Source: Clostridiales bacterium (lineage in GTDB: Bacteria; Bacillota; Clostridia; Lachnospirales; Anaerotignaceae). From it: DNA of 8,041 nucleotides. The position numbers and the translations under genes are program-made. The notes under the pieces were generated by a model. The model searched no databases. It was not told the DNA's origin and was given only the letters and a program-made list of their open reading frames with translations. Below are positions 1 through 5,543 of the stretch, one piece after another (positions within the stretch are counted from its first letter, which is position 1; every line of letters begins with the position of its first letter). The DNA is taken from NCBI GenBank assembly GCA_019423725.1, contig JAHZAW010000055.1, positions 369-8,409 on the forward strand. Reading direction: 5' to 3'.

Positions 1-8
1 AGGAATAT

Positions 9-554
9 ATGCTTGCCAACAGTCTTGTTCAGCCTAAAAATACAGCAGATGATGAGGAAGACGAGAAGACCAACGAGCATATGGACGCGGCGGGAAAGAT
101 ACGTTCAGTGCTTATGAACAAAAATGTGGAAAAGGTCAAGAGGGTAAAGCATAAATATGCCGCCTTTACCCTGGTAAGTGCTGCTTTGTGTATGATGTGC
201 GTGCTTATGAGCCTGAGCATAGTTAAGAGTGTCTCAAGGATAAACAGACTTGAGACGGAAGTGGTGACAGTAAAACAGACCATGGAAAAACAGAAAGAAG
301 AAACAGAGGCTCTCGCAGAAGATGTGTCCAATTACAGCCCCGTCATTACCGTAATGGCCGCTGAGAACAATACATCAAATGAGGAAGAAAAGGAGGAGGA
401 AAAGAAGACATATACCATTAAAGAAGGTGATACTCTCGCAGAGATATGCAAACTTTTTTACGGTGATGACAGCAGGCTTGAGGAAATAATTGCCGTAAAC
501 AATATTACAGACCCCGATGTAATTTATTATGGTACCGAGATAATACTTCCATAA
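9..554 (+). CDS. Membrane-anchored LysM-domain protein, possibly 5'-truncated
   Basis: Seen: 181 residues with an acidic, Lys-rich N-terminus (1–49), a basic patch (KRVKHK, 44–49), one hydrophobic segment (about 50–73), a coiled-coil-like stretch (about 75–105), a Glu/Lys-rich linker (124–133) and a C-terminal LysM domain (about 134–181). The LysM shows the usual opening YTIKEGDTLAEIC and ends at the protein terminus with a GTEIILP-type closing strand. The basic patch before the membrane segment predicts an inside N-terminus, placing LysM on the outer face. Known: LysM binds N-acetylglucosamine-containing glycans such as peptidoglycan. Inferred: a single-pass wall-binding envelope protein. 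The architecture recalls the YneA type of division regulator, but no lexA is visible and I do not assign that role. The ATG has AGGA only 4 nt upstream, at the very edge of the window, and the frame stays open to base 3, so the true start may lie further upstream. Confidence 0.85.
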   Translation: MLANSLVQPKNTADDEEDEKTNEHMDAAGKIRSVLMNKNVEKVKRVKHKYAAFTLVSAALCMMCVLMSLSIVKSVSRINRLETEVVTVKQTMEKQKEETEALAEDVSNYSPVITVMAAENNTSNEEEKEEEKKTYTIKEGDTLAEICKLFYGDDSRLEEIIAVNNITDPDVIYYGTEIILP

Positions 555-570
555 ATAATTTAACCCCTAT

Positions 571-589
571 ATACCGCAGAATGCGGTAT
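571..589. other. Short perfect hairpin of unknown role
   Basis: ATACCGCA and TGCGGTAT form 8 perfect pairs around a GAA loop, just after the LysM gene. No T-tract follows on either strand, so it is not a classical terminator. It may protect mRNA 3' ends or add to the terminator cluster beside it. Confidence 0.5.
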
Positions 590-594
590 TCCCC

Positions 595-614
595 AAAAAT
601 ATGCCCTAAGGGCA
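595..614 (-). terminator. Weak intrinsic terminator for the pepF unit
   Basis: On the minus strand, TGCCC-TTA-GGGCA (614 to 602) is followed by TATTTTT. The stem is only 5 bp, but the larger perfect hairpin at 616–650 lies immediately before it on the same strand. The two together could end transcription coming from pepF and the small membrane gene. Confidence 0.4.
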
Positions 615-615
615 G

Positions 616-656
616 CACAGCCCCTTTACGTTAAACGTAAAGGGGCTGTGTTTTTT
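616..656 (+). terminator. Strong intrinsic terminator of the LysM gene
   Basis: A perfect 15-bp stem (CACAGCCCCTTTACG, 616–630, with its complement at 636–650) closes a TTAAA loop and is followed directly by six T residues (651–656). This is a textbook Rho-independent terminator, placed 61 nt after the LysM stop and between convergent genes. Confidence 0.95.
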
Positions 657-669
657 ATGATATTTATGT

Positions 670-915
670 TTAAAATGCTCCTGTTAAACCGGCAAAAATT
701 ATCAAGACAGCTGCTATCCTTATGCTTGTTTCAGCTTTTTTACCCTCCAGGCTTATGAGGCCTTCGGGATAAAGGGGATTTATCAAAAACATCAGGCCCG
801 ATATGACCCAGGCCAGGTTATAATACAGGCCGTTTCCTAAGGCTTGGGATATTATAAATCCCCATAGGGATATGAGAGCAGCTGTTATTATCTGTATGTT
901 GAATGTTATTTTCAT
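670..915 (-). CDS. Small hypothetical membrane protein downstream of pepF
   Basis: Not recognised with certainty. Seen: 81 residues, mostly hydrophobic, with likely membrane segments at about 5–25, 30–46 and 65–80, and a short polar stretch (Pro-Glu-Gly … Glu-Gly-Lys-Lys, about 50–62) between the last two. There are no Cys or His residues and no catalytic motif. The start is supported by AAAGGA about 8 nt upstream of the ATG on the minus strand. It begins 19 nt after the pepF stop, on the same strand and with no terminator between, so it is probably co-transcribed with pepF and ends at the convergent terminator cluster. The layout resembles short Firmicutes DUF families with a helix–loop–helix plan, but I cannot name one. 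The RBS, the length and the lack of any better overlapping gene support it as a real gene. Confidence 0.7.
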   Translation of the reverse strand: MKITFNIQIITAALISLWGFIISQALGNGLYYNLAWVISGLMFLINPLYPEGLISLEGKKAETSIRIAAVLIIFAGLTGAF

Positions 916-934
916 AGCATCATCCTTTAATTTT

Positions 935-2737
935 TTATTTTGTCAGTTCTTCCATCCTGTCAAGGAGACCTTTGAACACTTCCATGGCGTCTTCCACGGG
1001 TTTTTTGGAAGTCATATCCACACCGGCGCCCTTGAGCAGGTCAATGGAGTATTCGGAACTTCCCTTGGTCAGGAAATCCAGGTATCTGTCAACGGCAGGC
1101 TGTCCCTCATTAAGTATCTTTCTGGAAAGGGCGATGGCAGCACTGTAGCCCGTTGCGTACTGGTATACATAAAATGCGTTGTAGAAATGGGGTATCCTTG
1201 CCCACTCTATGTCGATATAGTCATCGATGGTTATGTCGTCTCCAAAATAGAGCTTATTAAGGTCATGATATACGGCGGAGAGGTTCTCGCTGTTTAAAGG
1301 TGTTCCCTCAGCTGACATCTCATGGGCCTTTTTCTCAAATTCCGCAAACATTGTCTGGCGGAAAAGCGTTCCCCTGAACTGCTCCATGAAATAATTTACA
1401 AGATACATCTGTTTTGCGGGGTCCTTTTCTGTTTTGAGCAGATACTCCATAAGAAGGGCCTCGTTGCAGGTGGATGCTACCTCAGCCACGAATATTTTAT
1501 GGCCGGAATATACGAAGGGCTGGGTCTTCCATGTAAAGTAGCTGTGCAGGGCGTGTCCCATCTCATGGGCTACGGTGAACATGCTGTTTACGGTGTCATT
1601 GTGGTTCAAAAGTACATAGGGATGTCCGCCAAAGGCTCCCCATGAGTATGCTCCGCTGCGTTTGCCTTTGTTTTCGTATACGTCTATCCATCCTCCGTCA
1701 AAGCCCAGCTGAAGGGCGTCGGTATAATCCTTTCCCATAACTGAGAGAGCTTCCTTTACGGTCTTTTTGGCTTCATCGTAGGTTATTTTCCAGTCGATGT
1801 CCTTTACAAGGGGTGCGTAAAGGTCGTACATATGGAGCTCGTCAACGCTAAGTATCTTTTTCCTTAAGGATACATAGCGGTGCATAAGAGGCAGAGCTTC
1901 ATGTACTGCGTCTATAAGGTTTCCATATACGGAAACGGGGATATTGTCGTCTTCCAGAGCCATTTCCATGGCTGAGGAGTATTTCCTTGTATTGGCATAA
2001 AAAATATCCTTTTTGACCGAAGCGTTATAGGTGGCTGCAATGGTGTTTTTCTGTTTGAGATAGGTCTCATAAAGGGTGTCAAAGGCTGATTTCCTTAAAA
2101 CCCTGTCGCCGCTTTCCAGGTAAGATACATATTTTCCATGGGAGAGGCCCTTTTTGTTTCCGTCCTTGTCCGTGATGTCGGGGAATTCCATATCGGCCTC
2201 ATTTATCATGGTGAATATGGTCTGTGGAGCCGATGAGATCTCATCCACTGAGGCAAGGAGTTTTTCCTCGGCCTCGGATAATGTGTGCTCCTTCTGGCGG
2301 AGTATGTTTTCAAGGAAGTGCCTGTATACTTCAAGTTCGGGGCATTCTTTATAAAAACTGTCCACCTTTTCCCTGGAAAGCTCAGATATCCTGGGCACCA
2401 TGAATGATGAGAGGGACATCACCTTCACAGCTAATATATCAGCCCTTCCTGAAAGGCTCTGATATTTTGAATTGGTGCTGTCTTCATGGAATTTCATATA
2501 GGCATAGACATAGAGCCTGTCAAGTTCCTCAGCCAGTTCATCAAAGAATGAAAGAGCCTTGAAAAGGTCATGTCCGCTGTTTGTCATGGAATCTTTATAA
2601 TCCTCCACTAGGGGAGCTTTTTTCTCAAGTTCTTTATATTTTTCTTCCCAGTTATCGTCTGTAGGGAATAAATCTTCGGTATGCCACATATATTTTTTGT
2701 CGGCATCCTTTCTTAAAGGAATTTTGTTTTCTGACAT
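935..2737 (-). CDS. pepF: Oligoendopeptidase F (M3B zinc metallopeptidase)
   Basis: Known: PepF enzymes are cytoplasmic zinc endopeptidases that cut short oligopeptides and recycle peptides. Seen: the zinc motif HEMGH at residues 391–395 within VAHEMGHALHSYF, with the expected third zinc ligand Glu about 28 residues on (AEVAST, Glu419). The conserved substrate-side region PHFYNAFYVYQYATG is at 516–530, followed by the usual helical C-terminus. An N-terminal helical lobe occupies about 30–330. The length of 600 residues matches the family. The ATG at 2737 is chosen because TGAGGTGA lies 5 nt upstream and because the protein from there starts as PepF proteins do (…WHTEDLFP near residues 18–25). 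The same frame stays open back to 3136, but that extension would run into glgA on the other strand. There is no signal peptide. It is divergent from glgA and is followed after 19 nt by the small membrane gene. Confidence 0.96.
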   Translation of the reverse strand: MSENKIPLRKDADKKYMWHTEDLFPTDDNWEEKYKELEKKAPLVEDYKDSMTNSGHDLFKALSFFDELAEELDRLYVYAYMKFHEDSTNSKYQSLSGRADILAVKVMSLSSFMVPRISELSREKVDSFYKECPELEVYRHFLENILRQKEHTLSEAEEKLLASVDEISSAPQTIFTMINEADMEFPDITDKDGNKKGLSHGKYVSYLESGDRVLRKSAFDTLYETYLKQKNTIAATYNASVKKDIFYANTRKYSSAMEMALEDDNIPVSVYGNLIDAVHEALPLMHRYVSLRKKILSVDELHMYDLYAPLVKDIDWKITYDEAKKTVKEALSVMGKDYTDALQLGFDGGWIDVYENKGKRSGAYSWGAFGGHPYVLLNHNDTVNSMFTVAHEMGHALHSYFTWKTQPFVYSGHKIFVAEVASTCNEALLMEYLLKTEKDPAKQMYLVNYFMEQFRGTLFRQTMFAEFEKKAHEMSAEGTPLNSENLSAVYHDLNKLYFGDDITIDDYIDIEWARIPHFYNAFYVYQYATGYSAAIALSRKILNEGQPAVDRYLDFLTKGSSEYSIDLLKGAGVDMTSKKPVEDAMEVFKGLLDRMEELTK

Positions 2738-2742
2738 TAAAA

Positions 2743-2750
2743 TCACCTCA
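2743..2750 (-). promoter_or_regulatory. Ribosome binding site that fixes the pepF start
   Basis: TGAGGTGA on the minus strand lies 5 nt before the ATG at 2737. It is a near-consensus Shine–Dalgarno sequence and picks a 600-residue PepF over the 733-residue open frame. Confidence 0.85.
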
Positions 2751-2755
2751 TCTGA

Positions 2756-2784
2756 AGTATACCACATCATTAAGGCAGTGTATA
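2756..2784 (-). promoter_or_regulatory. Possible pepF promoter, weak
   Basis: On the minus strand, TATACA (−35-like, 4/6) and TATACT (−10-like, 5/6) are separated by 17 nt. The predicted start near 2749 would leave a leader of only about 12 nt and would fall at the ribosome binding site. That makes this only a tentative call; other −10-like TATAC sequences occur further upstream. Confidence 0.3.
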
Positions 2785-2787
2785 CAC
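2778..2787. repeat. Perfect 10-bp palindrome GTGTATACAC
   Basis: A fully self-complementary sequence in the pepF–glgA divergent region. It overlaps the −35-like element of the tentative pepF promoter, so it could be a repressor site. Function unknown. Confidence 0.4.
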
Positions 2788-2820
2788 GGACAGGTATAAT
2801 TTGCGGCGGTTCTTTTGGGT

Positions 2821-2851
2821 AAAATGTATAAGAGGGGCGATGATACATTTT
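2821..2851. repeat. Inverted repeat, 9-bp arms, possible operator
   Basis: AAAATGTAT (2821–2829) and ATACATTTT (2843–2851) are exact reverse complements around a 13-nt G-rich centre. Their position in the middle of the divergent intergenic region, about 65 bp upstream of the glgA −35, fits a regulator site. No T-tract makes it a terminator. Confidence 0.5.
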
Positions 2852-2871
2852 GTCCGCGGGTGTACGAAATA

Positions 2872-2888
2872 TAAGAACACCGTTCTTA
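2872..2888. repeat. Inverted repeat TAAGAAC-ACC-GTTCTTA, possible operator
   Basis: Perfect 7-bp arms around a 3-nt centre give a compact 17-bp dyad typical in size of a dimeric regulator site. It ends 27 bp upstream of the predicted glgA −35 box. The cognate regulator is not visible here. Confidence 0.5.
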
Positions 2889-2915
2889 AATAACGAAGGC
2901 TGTCGGATAAATGTG

Positions 2916-2944
2916 TTGCCATAGATTGGTTTTAAGTGTATTAT
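2916..2944 (+). promoter_or_regulatory. Predicted sigma-A promoter of glgA
   Basis: TTGCCA (2916–2921) and TATTAT (2939–2944) are separated by 17 nt. The predicted start is near 2951, about 25 nt before the glgA ATG and upstream of its AAGGAGG ribosome binding site (2961–2967). A perfect TATAAT also lies at 2944–2949, but without a well-spaced −35. Confidence 0.65.
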
Positions 2945-2975
2945 ATAATTATCAAATAAAAAGGAGGCTGCGGAC

Positions 2976-4418
2976 ATGAAGCAGGCTGAAAATTTAAAAG
3001 TGTTAATCGTATCGTCAGAAGCCGCTCCATTTGTTAAAAGCGGCGGATTGGGAGATGTTGCCGGCTCTCTTCCAAAGGCGTTGAAGGCCCTGGGAGCCGA
3101 TGTAAGGGTAGTTATACCCAAATATAAAAAGATCAAAACTGAGCATTACATAAATATAGAGTTTCTTGGAAGTTTTAATGTCAAGCTTGGCTGGAGGACC
3201 CAGAAGGCCGGTATACTTTTAAAGAACGAAGATGTACCCGTATATTTCGTGGAAAACGACTATTATTTCGGAAGAGACGGACTTTACGGATATGATGATG
3301 ACAATGAAAGATTCGCATTCTTTTCAAAGGCTGTAATAGATATGCTTCCCTTTGTGGATTTCATACCGGATATAATCCACTGCAATGACTGGCAGACCGG
3401 ACCCGTATCCATGGTTTTAAAAGAGTCCTATAAAAAAATATCCTATCTCAAAAACATCAAGACCCTTTATACAATACACAATCTGCAGTATCAGGGAAAC
3501 TTTGATCCCGCCTCACTGGAAATGTTCGACCTTCCGTCATATCTCTATGATAATGGAACGGTGGAATTTTACGGCAGGATGAGTTATATGAAATCCGGCA
3601 TAGAATATTCCGACGTGGTGAGCACCGTAAGCGAGACCTACGCCAAGGAGATACAGACGGAGGAATACGGCTATGGATTTGACGGCATAATGCGTTCCGT
3701 AAGCGGAAGGCTCAAAGGTATAATTAACGGTATCGACTATAAGGAAAACGACCCCGAGACTGATAAGAGGATAGAGGTAAATTTCGGCGTTGATACCATA
3801 GAAAAGAAAAAGGAAAACAAAAAACTTCTTCAGAGGAGCCTTGGCCTTGAGGAAAGGGATGTTCCCATGATATGTATGATATCAAGGCTTGCCAACCAGA
3901 AGGGCTTTGACATACTGGCAGGAGCCATGGAAACACTGATGCAGAATGATATACAGTTCGTCCTCCTTGGCACCGGCGAGAAGGAATACGAGGATATGTT
4001 CAGATACTATGAGGACCGCTGGAAAGGCAGATTCTGTTCTTGTATCATGTTCGATGACGTACTGGCCCAGAGGATATACGCTTCAGGTGATATGTTCCTT
4101 ATGCCTTCAAGATTTGAGCCCTGCGGACTTGGACAGATGTTCAGCCTGAGATATGGCACGGTGCCCGTTGTAAGAAAGACCGGAGGACTTGCCGATACGG
4201 TCACTCATTTTGACCCCGAGACTGGCAAAGGAAACGGATTTTTATTTGAGACCTATGATTCAGGCGGAATAATATGGGCTGTGGGAGAGGCTCTCAAAAC
4301 CTACGAAAATAAGGACCGCTGGAACAGGCTGGTTAAAAATTGTATGGAAACAAAACTTTCCTGGGAAGACTCCGCTAAAAAGTATATAGCCCTATATAAT
4401 GAAATGCTGAATAAATGA
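2976..4418 (+). CDS. glgA: Glycogen (starch) synthase, ADP-glucose type, GT5
   Basis: Known: GlgA extends alpha-1,4-glucan chains from ADP-glucose in the cytoplasm. Seen: 480 residues, the normal length. The N-terminal nucleotide-sugar motif KSGGLGD is at 21–27, HCNDWQ at 135–140, HNLQYQG at 168–174, and NGIDYKENDP at 251–260. The second Rossmann domain opens with SRLANQKG (303–310), and the catalytic-site block SRFEPCGLGQM (378–388, with the family's conserved Glu381) is followed by GTVPVVRKTGGLADTV (394–409). The ATG is preceded by AAGGAGG with an 8-nt gap. It stands alone: no glgC, glgB, glgP or malQ is in the window, so ADP-glucose supply and branching must be encoded elsewhere. It is divergent from pepF under its own promoter and followed by a terminator-like hairpin. 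No key motif is missing. Confidence 0.97.
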   Translation: MKQAENLKVLIVSSEAAPFVKSGGLGDVAGSLPKALKALGADVRVVIPKYKKIKTEHYINIEFLGSFNVKLGWRTQKAGILLKNEDVPVYFVENDYYFGRDGLYGYDDDNERFAFFSKAVIDMLPFVDFIPDIIHCNDWQTGPVSMVLKESYKKISYLKNIKTLYTIHNLQYQGNFDPASLEMFDLPSYLYDNGTVEFYGRMSYMKSGIEYSDVVSTVSETYAKEIQTEEYGYGFDGIMRSVSGRLKGIINGIDYKENDPETDKRIEVNFGVDTIEKKKENKKLLQRSLGLEERDVPMICMISRLANQKGFDILAGAMETLMQNDIQFVLLGTGEKEYEDMFRYYEDRWKGRFCSCIMFDDVLAQRIYASGDMFLMPSRFEPCGLGQMFSLRYGTVPVVRKTGGLADTVTHFDPETGKGNGFLFETYDSGGIIWAVGEALKTYENKDRWNRLVKNCMETKLSWEDSAKKYIALYNEMLNK

Positions 4419-4425
4419 TAAACTG

Positions 4426-4461
4426 CCCCCATATATTTTTTTGATGGTATGTGGGGGTTTT
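4426..4461 (+). terminator. Terminator-like hairpin after glgA, overlapping the next start
   Basis: CCCCCATATA (4426–4435) pairs with TATGTGGGGG (4448–4457) over 10 bp with one U·G wobble, around a 12-nt U-rich loop. TTTT follows at 4458–4461. The short T-tract makes it a moderate terminator. Its right arm supplies the only Shine–Dalgarno-like sequence for the downstream gene, so it may also act on translation. Confidence 0.65.
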
Positions 4462-4465
4462 GCTA

Positions 4466-5473
4466 TTGGATATACTTAAAAAAGCCTGTGTGTTCATAGG
4501 CATGGCAGTGGGAGCCGGATTTGCCTCCGGCAGGGAAGTAACGGATTTTTTTCTTGCCTATGGAAGCGGATGGAAGGCAGGGCTTATTTTTGGCGGGATA
4601 CTGTTTTTTGCCGTATGCAGTGCCACATCGTCCATAGTGAGAAAAAATGGCATCACAGATTATTCCGGATACCTTGATACGGTGCTGGGAGGAAAAATGG
4701 CAGCTTTTACCCAATGGGTCTCAGGGCTGTTCTTTTTTATTATGTTTTATGCCATGGTATCGGCGTCAGGAACGGCTGCTGAGCAGTTTTTCAGGGTGCC
4801 ATATGGTATCGGCGTCATAATATTCATAGCTCTTTGCGCCATTATACTTTTTAATGGAATAAGGGCCATAGAGGGCATAAGTGTTATGCTGGTGCCGCTG
4901 CTTATGGCTGGCATGATGGCCATTGCCGGTTCAGCGGGAGGAAAGACAGTGTCCTCCATACCACCAGCTTCTGGAAGTGTATACATATCTGCGGTCATAT
5001 ATGTTTCATATAACGTCATAGCCGCCCCATCCATAATGATAAGCTCAAAAAACTCCAGAAATCTTATGGAGGATATTTTGACCGGCATATTATGCGGAGC
5101 GGCGCTTACTGTAATGGGTATAGCAGCCGGAGGAGCCATACTGTCAGAACCGGAAGCCATGAATATGGATTTTCCCCTGGCTCAGACAGCGGCAGGCAGC
5201 GGGGCTGTATTCAAGTACTGTTATATGGCGGTTTTTCTCACGGCTGTATTTACTACCGCCGTATGCAACGGTATGGCCGCGGCGGATTTTGCCTGTGAAA
5301 AAATACATATAGGAAGGAAAATGGCTGTTTTTCTATTGATCTTAACGGCATTTCCAATGTCATTTGTCAGCTTCACGGATTTTGTGTCAAGGATATATCC
5401 GCTCTTTGGCTTTGCGGGGATACTGCAGCTTTCAGCCACTGGGGTATATTTATTAAGAAAATCAAAAAACTGA
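4466..5473 (+). CDS. YkvI-like (COG3949) multi-pass membrane protein
   Basis: Seen: 335 residues from the chosen start, with about ten hydrophobic segments (near 8–27, 38–57, 83–103, 112–132, 137–157, 172–192, 203–224, 250–270, 286–304 and 312–330). The first helix carries VGAGFASGREVTDFF, the hallmark I associate with the YkvI/COG3949 family. Known: these proteins are distant relatives of LeuT/APC-fold transporters; the substrate is not established. Inferred: a secondary transporter, possibly of an amino acid or other small solute. The frame opens with GTG at 4451, but that codon sits inside the hairpin stem. TTG at 4466 (protein beginning MDILKKACVFIGM) fits the usual family N-terminus and has GGGGG 8 nt upstream; TTG at 4460 is a third option. 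No ATG exists near the N-terminus before codon 13. It lies 47 nt after glgA on the same strand and 70 nt before the DUF5711 gene. Confidence 0.85.
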   Translation: MDILKKACVFIGMAVGAGFASGREVTDFFLAYGSGWKAGLIFGGILFFAVCSATSSIVRKNGITDYSGYLDTVLGGKMAAFTQWVSGLFFFIMFYAMVSASGTAAEQFFRVPYGIGVIIFIALCAIILFNGIRAIEGISVMLVPLLMAGMMAIAGSAGGKTVSSIPPASGSVYISAVIYVSYNVIAAPSIMISSKNSRNLMEDILTGILCGAALTVMGIAAGGAILSEPEAMNMDFPLAQTAAGSGAVFKYCYMAVFLTAVFTTAVCNGMAAADFACEKIHIGRKMAVFLLILTAFPMSFVSFTDFVSRIYPLFGFAGILQLSATGVYLLRKSKN

Positions 5474-5483
5474 CAAGGTTTAC

Positions 5484-5512
5484 TTTAAATGATTCGGAAT
5501 ATGTAGTATTAT
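5484..5512 (+). promoter_or_regulatory. Predicted promoter of the DUF5711–cvpA unit
   Basis: TTTAAA (5484–5489, 4/6 to the −35 consensus) and TATTAT (5507–5512, 5/6 to the −10) are 17 nt apart in the 70-nt gap after the ykvI-like gene. A GGGAG ribosome site follows at 5531–5535. No terminator separates this gap from the upstream gene, so readthrough is also possible. Confidence 0.45.
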
Positions 5513-5520
5513 TTATACTA
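5504..5520. repeat. Inverted repeat TAGTAT-N5-ATACTA over the −10 region
   Basis: Two exact 6-bp arms flank TATTT. The dyad covers the predicted −10 box of the DUF5711 promoter, a position where a bound repressor would block transcription. It is short and AT-rich, so chance occurrence is plausible. Confidence 0.3.
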
Positions 5521-5543
5521 AAGAAATTTCGGGAGTTAGATGT

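Noticed and set aside
872..1297. 141-residue plus-strand open frame
   Set aside because: It is antisense to pepF and the small membrane gene, lacks domain features, and is explained by the codon pattern of the real gene.
2738..3136. N-terminal extension of pepF to 733 residues
   Set aside because: It runs antisense into glgA, has no family similarity, and the ATG at 2737 has a strong ribosome site giving the normal 600-residue length.
4451..4465. GTG at 4451 as start of the ykvI-like protein
   Set aside because: It lies inside the hairpin stem with no ribosome site before it, and the extra residues do not fit the family N-terminus. TTG at 4466 is preferred, though not proven.
4444..4479. 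11-codon open frame (ATG at 4444) as a leader peptide before the ykvI-like gene
   Set aside because: It has no ribosome site, begins in the hairpin loop and overlaps the real gene out of frame; nothing supports its translation.
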